Positions 1-6,446 of a stretch of 7,976 nucleotides of DNA are shown piece after piece. Each line of letters opens with the position of its first letter. The stretch's first letter is position 1. Source of the stretch: Silvanigrellales bacterium (GTDB lineage Bacteria > Bdellovibrionota_B > Oligoflexia > Silvanigrellales > Silvanigrellaceae); the NCBI GenBank assembly GCA_028285285.1, contig JANQPW010000821.1, positions 1-7,976 on the forward strand, written 5' to 3'. The translations under genes and the position numbers were made by a program. The notes beneath the pieces were generated by a model. That model saw only the letters and a program-made list of their open reading frames with translations, was not told the origin of the DNA and ran no database searches.

Positions 1-607
1 ACTGTAGGGTGTTTTTGATGGTGTGGATGTCATTCACGCTGGCACCCCGCGGGCCAAAGCCTGTGCTGGTTTTGATGATGTTCACGCCAGCAAGGGCGTG
101 GCAGCGGATACATGTCTGTAGCTCCGCGAGGGAAAGCAGGCCTGTTTCCAAAATCACTTTGAAGGTGATGTTTGAAAAGTTCTCGACAAGCCGCCGAGAG
201 AAATCTTCTAGCCGGCGCCATTCTTGGTTTTTGATCAGGGAAACGGGCTGAACGAAGTCGATCTCGGTCGCTCCCTCTCGAACGACGCGCTCTGCATCGT
301 AGATCACAGTTTCTGGGAGCTGGTACCCAGCGGGAAAGTTGAGAACGGTGGCAATTTCCACTTCAGCCTGCTGTAGTTCCGTTAGCGGCAGGTCTGCAAG
401 GAAAGCCGGTGGCACACACACAGCCCGGACCTTTTCTTTGAGAGCCAATGCAGAGAGGTCTTCAATGTCGCCCCTCATGAGGCCAGGGCTCAGGCAGGTG
501 GCATCTATGAGGCGGCAGAGCTTGGAGTCTGAAGAGCTCTCCGAAAGGTACTCCTCACGAGCGCTGTGGTCGCGAGCAACCCGATGATCCTGACGCTGAG
601 ATTTCAT
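1..607 (-). CDS. deoC: Deoxyribose-phosphate aldolase DeoC (3' end cut off by window edge)
   Basis: Class I aldolase that splits 2-deoxyribose-5-phosphate into glyceraldehyde-3-phosphate and acetaldehyde in deoxynucleoside breakdown, in the cytoplasm. I translated 202 codons from ATG 607-605. The family signatures are in order: VCVPP with Cys64, LNFPAG at 89-94, EIDFV with Asp117 (equivalent of E. coli Asp102), FKVILETG at 149-156, and IIKTSTGFGP at 177-186, where Lys179 is the Schiff-base lysine. The second catalytic lysine (the GFKPAGG region in E. coli) lies beyond the window edge, so intactness cannot be judged. The start is supported by AAAGGAGG (620-613) five bases upstream. The ATG shares one base with the TAA of the upstream lipoprotein gene (TAATG), so the two are co-transcribed and probably translationally coupled. 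The N-terminal ~28 residues are polar and longer than the family core. The family assignment is very secure. Confidence 0.95.
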   Translation of the reverse strand, partial: MKSQRQDHRVARDHSAREEYLSESSSDSKLCRLIDATCLSPGLMRGDIEDLSALALKEKVRAVCVPPAFLADLPLTELQQAEVEIATVLNFPAGYQLPETVIYDAERVVREGATEIDFVQPVSLIKNQEWRRLEDFSRRLVENFSNITFKVILETGLLSLAELQTCIRCHALAGVNIIKTSTGFGPRGASVNDIHTIKNTLQ

Positions 608-2379
608 TAGGGCCTCCTTTCTTCTCGAATGTTGTCGCAAATCTGATTCTTGTTCACATCGAAGCAGATTTTGCTGAGTATGGCCTTTGGACGCATAAAT
701 GGCATTCCATAGATAAACTCTGGAACATATCCCTTACCCCAGGCGTGCACGGTGAGCAAAAAATCGACCTTTGAGAAAATGGTTTCCTCAAAAGGCACTT
801 CCAGTGGGCTTGAGGGATCCTGGCGCCCCACAACGATCCGTTTGTGCAGCCTCTCATCGATAAAAAGCTCGATGTATTCGGTGAGATTGTAGGGGGGAAT
901 GCGAACTGTAAACGAGAGAATTGAGTCGGAGGGCATGTTGGAAACACTGCCATCTAAGGACGGAGATCTCCAAGAAAATGTGGTTCCATTTGTCACGTAG
1001 GTCACAAGAGATTCACTTGTCGGATTGCGGTGGTCTGCCAAAAAAGCTCGATTTTGAATCAAATAGGGATTGCGCTGGAAAGCCGAGTCGCCGATGTAGA
1101 GGTGGCTGGGAACCTGAGAGTCTGCCAGGTAGGACAAAAAGGACTCTTCCTCGCGCGAAGAGAGTGCTGCCGAGACTTCATGCACGGTTCCGTCAAGAAT
1201 GAGGCTGAGCGATGAGCGCCTCTGGTCGTTCTGGGAAAAGCCTGAGGACAGTGCCTGTTGGCTCAGGTCAAGCACTGTGCTTTGACCGGAACTGTTGAGA
1301 GTCGCTGTGGTGAGACTTCCAAAGCGAACCAGTGGCGAAGATTGATCTTCCCGAAGCGGTGGCAAGAGAAGGGCTTCCTGAGTTTGGAGTGCTCCGGTAG
1401 TGGACTTCTGCGAAGTCAGCTCTCGGCACACCAAAGAGATTTCAAGTTGGTTTGAGGCATCAAATGGCAAGAGGCAGGAGCTGTGACTTTCCGGATGAAT
1501 GAGGGCGGCGAGGTACTTTCCTTGTGCCAACTGCATCTCCAGGCTGTCGTTTTCAAGAATCACGCTGGTCAGAAAGTGATGACTGGTTCGCACACCAGGC
1601 GTGTTGGTTTCCGTTCGAACAAGGTTTGAAAACTGAGGGTGGTCTTGAAAAACCTTCGACACATCAGTTCTGATGGGCGCGCGCTCTGTCAGCGCCAGCC
1701 GCAGTACCCACCCTTTCAGTGACCTTCCTTGCGCCGCCGAGATGCGCACGCTCGCTTGTTGGGGTGTTTCCAATGTGGTGAGAGGGCTGGCGTTCTGCCT
1801 TTGCGGAAGAAGAGACCTCAATGTGTGTCCATCGAAGTGAGCAAAGGTGGGGTCGATCGGCAGGGAGTCACAGGAAAAAACTCCGGACGGATCTGGGTGA
1901 GCCACGGCGAAGAGACGCTGGGGGTCTTTTTGAAAGACGAACACCAGCTGCTGAGAGTGAGGTTGAGTCACAAAAGCCGAGCCCGCAGATCGGGCCTCTT
2001 TGAGTTGCACGATGGCGCTGCGCTCTGTGTTGGCCGCAATGTGGACACAAGAACCCGGGCCGGGAACGGCGCTCGAGTTGAGAAAGTCTTTCGGAACCTC
2101 AAGGGGCCGATCGGAGCCTGAGAACACAATGGGTGTGGAGAGGGTTGGATCGGCAAATTCTTGGTGGAAGATTGGCCTCCAGATGCTGTGGTCAGGGCCA
2201 TTTTCTTCGGGCAGGGTCACGTCTTCACTGTTGGAGCCAGGGCCGTCTTGCCGGGTGATACCCCACAATGTGGCACAACCTATTAATGTGAAACACAAAA
2301 ATGCACAGCTGAAGAGGAACAGGAAAGCCTTTCCGGAAATTTTTTGATCAATATCATAGTTGAAATTGATTTTAATCAA
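607..2379 (-). CDS. Large lipoprotein of unknown function, coupled to deoC
   Basis: I do not recognise this 590-residue protein. It starts at TTG (2379-2377), ten bases after GGAGG (2394-2390); no in-frame ATG has a better ribosome site. Residues 13-34 form a lipoprotein signal: basic start, hydrophobic stretch FLFLFSCAFLCFTLIG, lipobox L-I-G-C with Cys35. The mature protein is therefore probably anchored in the inner or outer membrane facing the periplasm. The rest is Ser/Thr/Gln-rich, beta-strand-like, with no further membrane segment. Residues about 458-520 (YVTNG at 461-465, then FTVRIPP and IELFIDERLHKRIVV) faintly recall the tail of CehA-type PHP lipoproteins, but the HxH metal motifs of that fold are absent, so this is only an impression. 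The C-terminus carries CFDVNKNQICD (572-582), a D-x-N-x-N loop like calcium-binding dockerin loops, flanked by two cysteines. The stop overlaps the deoC start by one base. Confidence 0.8.
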   Translation of the reverse strand: MIKINFNYDIDQKISGKAFLFLFSCAFLCFTLIGCATLWGITRQDGPGSNSEDVTLPEENGPDHSIWRPIFHQEFADPTLSTPIVFSGSDRPLEVPKDFLNSSAVPGPGSCVHIAANTERSAIVQLKEARSAGSAFVTQPHSQQLVFVFQKDPQRLFAVAHPDPSGVFSCDSLPIDPTFAHFDGHTLRSLLPQRQNASPLTTLETPQQASVRISAAQGRSLKGWVLRLALTERAPIRTDVSKVFQDHPQFSNLVRTETNTPGVRTSHHFLTSVILENDSLEMQLAQGKYLAALIHPESHSSCLLPFDASNQLEISLVCRELTSQKSTTGALQTQEALLLPPLREDQSSPLVRFGSLTTATLNSSGQSTVLDLSQQALSSGFSQNDQRRSSLSLILDGTVHEVSAALSSREEESFLSYLADSQVPSHLYIGDSAFQRNPYLIQNRAFLADHRNPTSESLVTYVTNGTTFSWRSPSLDGSVSNMPSDSILSFTVRIPPYNLTEYIELFIDERLHKRIVVGRQDPSSPLEVPFEETIFSKVDFLLTVHAWGKGYVPEFIYGMPFMRPKAILSKICFDVNKNQICDNIREERRP

Positions 2380-2619
2380 TGATAGTCTGCCTCCGGATGA
2401 CTTAAACCCCCAAGGGTTCCTCTGTCTACCGCTTTTACGATATCACGCGGTTATCAGGGTTTCTATGCGCTCCGCTGCGCGATTCTTCATCTCAATTTGA
2501 AGTGTTTTCAATGGTTTGAGTTGTGTTCATTGGTCCGCTTAACCCGTTTTGGCACTGAGCTTGCAGGAACTGTTGATAGCTTGAGCGCGTGCTCAATTTT
2601 TCCGAGGAGAGTTTATAAC
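2380..2619. other. Divergent intergenic region, no clear promoter
   Basis: This 240-bp gap separates the minus-strand lipoprotein gene from the plus-strand zinc-ribbon gene, so it must hold promoters for both, but I find no convincing -35/-10 pair on either strand. It contains the GGAGG ribosome site of the lipoprotein gene (2394-2390), a small hairpin AACCC-CCAA-GGGTT (2405-2418), a GCGC-N6-GCGC dyad (2467-2480) and the perfect dyad at 2581-2596 listed separately. An in-frame TTG at 2497 would extend the downstream gene by 41 residues, but it lacks a ribosome site. Confidence 0.6.
2581..2601 (+). promoter_or_regulatory. Inverted repeat plus T-run just before a gene (attenuator, terminator or operator)
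   Basis: TTGAGC-GCGT-GCTCAA is a perfect 6-bp inverted repeat with a 4-base loop (2581-2596), followed at once by five T residues (2597-2601). That is the layout of a small intrinsic terminator. It sits only three bases before the GAGGAG ribosome site (2604-2609) of the zinc-ribbon gene, so it may act as a leader attenuator, a terminator of an upstream short transcript, or an operator dyad. The stem has only three G-C pairs, so termination strength is doubtful. Confidence 0.4.
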
Positions 2620-2931
2620 ATGCTAAAAATGAATGGAATTTTTCTGTTTTCTGAGCACGAAGAGGGCAACCAAGAAATGGGCATTCAGCCAGCAAGTGGC
2701 GTTCCCGCTCCTGGTATTGCCGACCCGAATCGTGTGAAGAAGCTCCCTCCAAGTGTCGTGAAGGATATTGAGCAGAAGAATGTTGCTCGGCGCTTGGCCG
2801 GTCTGTCGGCCATTGTGATTAAGGTCAGACGATGTATTGCCTGCGGATCGAAATTTGAATCTGCCGGAAACCGCACCTGCGGCTGCTCGAGCCGAACTGC
2901 AGGCACCATCGCCGGCCGAGAAATCATCTAG
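2620..2931 (+). CDS. Small zinc-ribbon-like protein of unknown function
   Basis: A 103-residue protein starting at ATG 2620, chosen because GAGGAG (2604-2609) lies ten bases upstream; a longer reading from TTG 2497 has no ribosome site. The N-terminal half is polar, with a proline-rich stretch PASGVPAPGIADP (24-36). The C-terminal end is basic and holds four cysteines in the order C72-x2-C75-x11-C87-x-C89, with a KFESAGNRTCGC core. This resembles the short zinc ribbons of the type 'C..C...F.S.G.NR.C..C' found in many bacteria and phages. The second pair here is C-x-C rather than the usual C-x2-C, so metal binding is probable but not assured. No enzyme domain is visible. A nucleic-acid or protein-binding role would be typical of such ribbons, but that is inference. 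It lies 95 bp before the next gene on the same strand. Confidence 0.7.
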   Translation: MLKMNGIFLFSEHEEGNQEMGIQPASGVPAPGIADPNRVKKLPPSVVKDIEQKNVARRLAGLSAIVIKVRRCIACGSKFESAGNRTCGCSSRTAGTIAGREII

Positions 2932-2992
2932 AAGCCGCTACACTATGGCCCCCGGGCGCCAAATTTCTTTAAGATTATGAAAATATTGCCGA

Positions 2993-3018
2993 CTCACCCT
3001 TCAAGTGCACAGGGTGGG
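2993..3018 (+). promoter_or_regulatory. Hairpin that can hide the ribosome site of the next gene
   Basis: CACCCT (2995-3000) and AGGGTG (3011-3016) are perfectly complementary across a 10-base loop. The stem extends by a T-G wobble and a C-G pair to 2993/3018. The right arm overlaps the GGGAG ribosome site (3016-3020) of the TTG-initiated gene at 3027. If formed in the mRNA, the hairpin would partly mask translation initiation. It could also be a protein-binding dyad. Confidence 0.4.
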
Positions 3019-3026
3019 AGAATTCA

Positions 3027-3380
3027 TTGGCGAGCTCAACAGGGGCAGCGGCGGCCCGAAGACCTTACACGGTTGTTTACTACGAAAATGGCGAGCGAAA
3101 GGTGATCCGGCGTCGTCCGCCTCCCCAGCTGCACCGTATTCGGGTGGAAGACGAAGTCAGCATCACGAGGAAGAAAAATGATGACTGGGACAAGGGCGAT
3201 GAGGTCGTCGTCACTGGTATCTCAAAACGTCAACCCAACACTCTCCTTGTGGAAAAGGGAGATGGCACTCATACTTTTCTGAGCTACCGCGATGTGCAAC
3301 TGGAGTCTCGGCCGGGCGGTGAAGAAAGCTTCGAATCTGAGCAGGACCCCATTGGCAGCCGATATCTGCTTTGGCCCTAA
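3027..3380 (+). CDS. Small conserved-looking protein with SH3-like beta segment, unknown function
   Basis: A 117-residue soluble protein with no signal peptide or membrane segment. The start is TTG 3027, placed six bases after GGGAG (3016-3020). Three parts can be seen. A short N-terminal Ala/Ser stretch comes first. A strongly basic stretch follows (YTVVYYENGERK at 14-25, then VIRRRPPPQLHRI at 26-38). After that comes a beta-rich segment of about 55 residues (VEDEVSITRKKNDDWDKGDEVVVTGI and later LLVEKGDGTHTFLSYRDVQLE). The pattern 'kGDeV.V..I..r.pn.l.v...dG..tFl.y.dv.L' looks like a small SH3-like or KOW-type barrel, which often binds nucleic acid or peptide. The C-terminal tail (97-108) is acidic. 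The gene ends 26 bp before the SigF-type promoter of the sigma gene. I do not know a named family for it. Confidence 0.7.
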   Translation: MASSTGAAAARRPYTVVYYENGERKVIRRRPPPQLHRIRVEDEVSITRKKNDDWDKGDEVVVTGISKRQPNTLLVEKGDGTHTFLSYRDVQLESRPGGEESFESEQDPIGSRYLLWP

Positions 3381-3406
3381 AGATTTCAAAAAAAACCTCT
3401 GATTGT

Positions 3407-3432
3407 GTAACCTTCATGACAAGTACAGCGAA
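3407..3432 (+). promoter_or_regulatory. SigF-type ECF promoter driving the sigma/anti-sigma operon
   Basis: GTAACC (3407-3412) followed after exactly 16 bases by CGAA (3429-3432). This is the -35/-10 pattern GTAACC-N16-CGAA known for Caulobacter SigF promoters. A start about 6-8 bases downstream would put transcription at roughly 3439, immediately before the sigma gene, implying autoregulation. A near-identical element precedes bufA on the other strand. Confidence 0.75.
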
Positions 3433-3449
3433 CACACACTTCAGTTGGC

Positions 3450-4040
3450 ATGGAGTCGCCAAAGGTGCAGGAATCGGAGACGACCAATGATGCGGACTTC
3501 GACTATGGTCTCCGCACACTGATGGTTCAAGCACAGAATGGCGACTCTGCGAGTTACACAGAGCTCCTTCAGGTGGTCAGTGTTGTGTTACGTAAATATC
3601 TGAGCCGAAGAATTGCAGACAGTGTTGCGCGTGAAGATGTGCTTCAAGAGATTCTGGTGTCTCTCCACAAAGCTCGTCACACCTATGATCCCAACCTGCC
3701 CTTTCAGTCTTGGATGTATGCCATTGCGCGCTTTCGCCTGATTGACTTCTACCGAAGGTCAAAGAGGCAAAGAGACAGAGAGCGTTTTGTTGAAGGCCTG
3801 GAAGAGATCGTTCGGGCGGAGGAGAGCGAAGAGCCTCGCTTCGACGCTCAAGAGTTGAGCCTGGCGTTGAAAGAACTACCCGCAGCCCAGAGAGAAGCTG
3901 TGGAGAGGTTGAAGCTCCGCGACCAGTCGGTGAAAGAGGCGGCTCTTTCCATGGACAGAACGGAGTCTTCTGTGAAGGTTTTGGCGCACCGAGGTTACAA
4001 GGCTCTGCGAAAGATCTTGAGCACGCCGGAGGTGAAATGA
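3450..4040 (+). CDS. sigF: ECF sigma factor, SigF type
   Basis: Alternative RNA polymerase sigma factor of the extracytoplasmic-function group, 196 residues. Region 2 spans about 21-105, with the -10 recognition and core-binding helices DVLQEILVSLHKARHTYD (63-80) and FQSWMYAIARFRLIDFYRR (85-103). Region 4 spans about 136-190, with the -35 helix-turn-helix ending in TESSVKVLAHRGYKALRK (171-188). The '.SVKV..HRG.KAL' ending is characteristic of the SigF/NrsF group. The ATG at 3450 has no good ribosome site and would lie only ~10 bases after the predicted transcript start. A GTG at 3465 lies nine bases after GGAG (3452-3455) and is a credible alternative, removing five residues. The DUF1109 anti-sigma gene begins one base after the stop. 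The likely role is to transcribe its own operon and the buf operon in response to metal or oxidative stress. The family is certain; the SigF label is strong but inferred. Confidence 0.92.
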   Translation: MESPKVQESETTNDADFDYGLRTLMVQAQNGDSASYTELLQVVSVVLRKYLSRRIADSVAREDVLQEILVSLHKARHTYDPNLPFQSWMYAIARFRLIDFYRRSKRQRDRERFVEGLEEIVRAEESEEPRFDAQELSLALKELPAAQREAVERLKLRDQSVKEAALSMDRTESSVKVLAHRGYKALRKILSTPEVK

Positions 4041-4041
4041 A

Positions 4042-4722
4042 GTGACTGACGAGAAGGGGCCCCTGTCCTCCTCAGATGATCGCGTTCCGGCGTTGATAAA
4101 AGACCTTACGCGGCAGCTGGAACCTGTTGGGAGACTGTCTCAACCTGCGACCACGGTTTTGCAGTGGGCATTGATGTCCACGATCTTTGTGGTGATGGCA
4201 GTGTGGGTGCTCGGCAGACGGGCTGATCTTTGGCTGAGACTTCAAGACCCTTCTTTTGTTGTGGAGTCTCTGCTCATTTTGGTTTTTGCTTTTTCTGTTG
4301 GTTACCTCAGTTTGGCTTTTGCTGTTCCTGGGCGAATGCGCTGGAAGCGTGTGGCTCAGTTGTTTTGCGGTGTGTCAGGGCTTTGGGTGGGTGCTTTGAC
4401 CGCGCGTTTCGCGGTTACCGGAAGCTTTGATGGTGAAGAAATCCGTGGGTTGGTGATGGCGCCGGCGTGTGTTGCGGACATGCTTTTGATCGGTGTTGCT
4501 CCCACGCTTGTCTTAGTGGCGCGTTTGCAGCACCGAAGGAGCACGCACCCCCGGCGGAACCTGTTTTTGGCGGTGGCTGCTGGTTTGGCCTTTGGTGCCC
4601 TCGGGCTCCAAATGACCTGTTCACTCGACGGGGTTGCGCACCTCATGGTGTGGCACGCTCTCCCGCTTGTGGGGCTTTCCCTTGTGGGCTTTGCTTTTGG
4701 AAGACGGTTTCTGATGTGGTAG
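4042..4722 (+). CDS. nrsF: NrsF-family (DUF1109) membrane anti-sigma factor
   Basis: A 226-residue integral inner-membrane protein that probably binds and silences the sigma factor encoded just upstream. It starts at GTG 4042, one base after the sigma stop, with an excellent GGAGGTGA (4028-4035) six bases upstream. The cytoplasmic N-terminus carries the family pattern LIKDLTRQLEPVGRLSQP (18-35). Six membrane spans follow, near 40-58, 72-95, 104-124, 138-160, 173-191 and 198-220. Two cysteines stand in typical DUF1109 positions: C143 in APACVADML and C193 in MTCSLDGVAHL, 50 residues apart. As I recall, the two cysteines important for signalling in Caulobacter NrsF (C131, C181) have the same 50-residue separation. 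These residues are candidates for metal or redox sensing. The last 80 bp overlap the 3' end of the convergent bufC gene. Confidence 0.9.
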   Translation: MTDEKGPLSSSDDRVPALIKDLTRQLEPVGRLSQPATTVLQWALMSTIFVVMAVWVLGRRADLWLRLQDPSFVVESLLILVFAFSVGYLSLAFAVPGRMRWKRVAQLFCGVSGLWVGALTARFAVTGSFDGEEIRGLVMAPACVADMLLIGVAPTLVLVARLQHRRSTHPRRNLFLAVAAGLAFGALGLQMTCSLDGVAHLMVWHALPLVGLSLVGFAFGRRFLMW

Positions 4723-5581
4723 ATGAGCGAGGCTGTTGCAGAGCTCCACTCTGTTGAAGGGCGGCAATGAAATCTTGTAGCGCCTGAGTGATCCCTTCCT
4801 GTTCGCCAGCAAGCTTGCTGCACTCAACATGTAAAGCTTCGAGAGACCTCTCCAAGCTCTCTCCTGCGAAAAGAGCTTGCGCCAGGGGAAACAACAAGGC
4901 GGGGACGGTCAGCGTGTTTGTGGACTGGGCCGTGGTTTTCACGATCAGTAATCCCTGTGAGACCGGCTCAATAAATCGACCCTGCTGCCCCTCGCTCTCC
5001 GTGGGTTCCTGGCCCGACAGCTTCCAAAGATCAGCTAAGGGAAAGCGAGACTCTTTAAACAGGCAGTGCGCTCCCAGACGGCAGTTCAAGTCGGGCGCAG
5101 CAGGAAAACGTTCTTCGGGGTCGGGGCCTGTGATCAGGGCCCAAAACTTGAGACATGTGTCGACCACGTCGGGAAGATAGTCTTCCACACCTTCTTGTTT
5201 CGCGAGCCACTCAGGAAACTCGAGAAGCACGTCGGCGAGGAGGTGCTCAGACGACTTTTTTCGAAGGGTAAATTCCAGGAGCAGTTGCTCCATGCGCTCC
5301 TGGCCCACAAGGGTGCTGGCCCGTTCAAGCAGCGTCGAGGCAAGAACGCCACTCAGCCGCGCCACGTAGGCATCTTGGTAAACAAAAAACAGTTGACTGG
5401 TGTCCTTCTCTAACTGGTCTTGAATGGGGGCCGGCTCTCCCCATTGGCACTCTGGGAGGACTTCGCGTGCATTTGTGGGCAGCAAATTGTGCAGAAAGAG
5501 CTCTTGCTGAGCTTGCAGGTACGCGCGGCTTTCTGAGAGCTGAGTGGCTTGACGCTCTTTTTCAAGTTTTGCTTCGGTCAT
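4643..5581 (-). CDS. bufC: BufC-like DUF2063 partner protein of the MNIO enzyme
   Basis: A 312-residue soluble protein whose N-terminal part (about 19-150) matches the DUF2063/HvfC-type helical domain. It has the opening helix AYLQAQQELFLHNLLP (20-35), then QLFFVYQDAYVARLSGVLAST (63-83) and LLEFPEWLAK (119-128). In bufferin and related MNIO clusters this partner binds the precursor peptide and presents it to the DUF692 oxidase; early database names call it a 'putative DNA-binding' domain. Residues about 160-260 form a second domain typical of the longer partner proteins. The final ~26 residues are Ser/Gln/Pro-rich, probably disordered, and encoded in the region that overlaps the 3' end of nrsF on the other strand. 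The ATG (5581-5579) overlaps the TGA of bufB (ATGA). The upstream ribosome site is weak, so translation probably depends on coupling to bufB. The sequence is diverged from the commonest members, hence slightly lower confidence. Confidence 0.82.
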   Translation of the reverse strand: MTEAKLEKERQATQLSESRAYLQAQQELFLHNLLPTNAREVLPECQWGEPAPIQDQLEKDTSQLFFVYQDAYVARLSGVLASTLLERASTLVGQERMEQLLLEFTLRKKSSEHLLADVLLEFPEWLAKQEGVEDYLPDVVDTCLKFWALITGPDPEERFPAAPDLNCRLGAHCLFKESRFPLADLWKLSGQEPTESEGQQGRFIEPVSQGLLIVKTTAQSTNTLTVPALLFPLAQALFAGESLERSLEALHVECSKLAGEQEGITQALQDFIAALQQSGALQQPRSSTTSETVFQKQSPQGKAPQAGERATP

Positions 5582-6444
5582 GAGGTGCTCATTTCTTTCT
5601 CGCGGAGAGGGTGCGCTCCCGACAAGTCGCCCGTGCGGACAAACTGCTGGCCCACCCTGATCTCAGCTTTGAGGTCAGAGACGGTGATCTCGTCAGCGTC
5701 ATTTTCCAGAATCACGGGCTGTGGCCCAAAGCGCAACAAGGCCTCACCTAGGATTTTCCAAACTTCAGGGCACACGGGCTTGTCGTGGGTGTCGTTGAGG
5801 TACCCATCGCACACGGTGTGGCCAGCGACATGATATTGCACAACATGACTGGTTTTGAGTTCTTGGAGGGTTTGCAGCGCCGAGCGGCCAAAGTTCACCT
5901 GATTCACGTAGAGATTGTTGACATCGAGCAAGATTCCACAGCCCGTGCGTTCACAAATGGCGTTGAGAAACTCTCCTTCGCTCAATGTGTTCCCTTTCCA
6001 TTCCACATATTCGGAGACGTTTTCGAGGGCGATGGTTCTGCCCAATGCCTCCTGCGTTCGAGAAACATTGTCGCAAATGATCTCAAGCATTTCGGGGCAC
6101 CGTTTGAGGGGAAGCAAATCAAAGCTGTTGTGAGCATGGCTGCGAGAAAAACACAGGTGGTCGCTGACCACTTGAGGTTGAAGCCGGTCCACAAAATCTT
6201 TGAGCATGCGGAGATACTGAGGGTGAACACCCCCGGCTGAGCCCACACTGAGGCCCACCCCGTGGGCCACAAGAGTCGTGCGCTCCGCATAGCGTTCTAA
6301 ATGATACCAACCGGGGCCACCCCGTTGCCTGAGGAAATTATCAGACATCACCTCCAACACGGGGAGCTGAGCTTCCACTTCCCACTCATGAAAGTGGATG
6401 GACCGCAGTCCAACACCCCAGGGTGGCGCAGGTCGAGCAGTCAT
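5578..6444 (-). CDS. bufB: BufB: DUF692 multinuclear non-heme iron oxidase (MNIO)
   Basis: A TIM-barrel enzyme of the DUF692 family, 288 residues, the usual length. MNIOs use two or three iron ions and O2 to modify cysteines in ribosomal peptides; for bufferins the products are thiooxazole-type groups. Conserved signatures in order are GVGLR (10-14), LEVMSDNF (30-37), AHGVGLSVGS with His61 (60-69), SDHLCFS with His96 (94-100), LENVSEY with Glu141 (140-146), LLDVNNLYVN with Asp174 and Asn176/177 (172-181), QYHVAGH with His205 and His209 (203-209), DTHDKPV with Asp218 and His220 (218-224), and ILEND with Glu247. All expected metal-ligand positions appear filled, so the enzyme looks active. The ATG (6444) comes two bases after the stop of the precursor gene, and its ribosome site lies within the end of bufA. 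Methanobactin MbnB is a relative, but the neighbours fit bufferin. Confidence 0.93.
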   Translation of the reverse strand: MTARPAPPWGVGLRSIHFHEWEVEAQLPVLEVMSDNFLRQRGGPGWYHLERYAERTTLVAHGVGLSVGSAGGVHPQYLRMLKDFVDRLQPQVVSDHLCFSRSHAHNSFDLLPLKRCPEMLEIICDNVSRTQEALGRTIALENVSEYVEWKGNTLSEGEFLNAICERTGCGILLDVNNLYVNQVNFGRSALQTLQELKTSHVVQYHVAGHTVCDGYLNDTHDKPVCPEVWKILGEALLRFGPQPVILENDADEITVSDLKAEIRVGQQFVRTGDLSGAHPLREKEMSTS

Positions 6445-6446
6445 GG

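Noticed and set aside
1729..2121. 130-codon plus-strand open frame inside the lipoprotein gene
   Set aside because: Antisense to a gene with a clear signal peptide and start; composition is that of a shadow frame, with no family features.
2497..2619. Extended N-terminus of the zinc-ribbon protein from TTG 2497
   Set aside because: No ribosome site before it, it runs through the dyad and T-run at 2581-2601, and the ATG at 2620 has a good GAGGAG.
3990..4420. GGTTAC words at about 3993, 4308 and 4411 as further minus-strand SigF -35 boxes
   Set aside because: None has TTCG (reverse of CGAA) at the 16-base spacing, and all lie inside coding sequence.
4356..4823. 155-codon minus-strand open frame across nrsF and the bufC end
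   Set aside because: Runs opposite to conserved NrsF membrane segments and in a different frame from bufC; Ala/Pro/Arg-rich as expected of a shadow frame.
5785..6240. 151-codon plus-strand open frame inside bufB
   Set aside because: Entirely antisense to the conserved DUF692 motifs of bufB; no ribosome site or recognisable domain.
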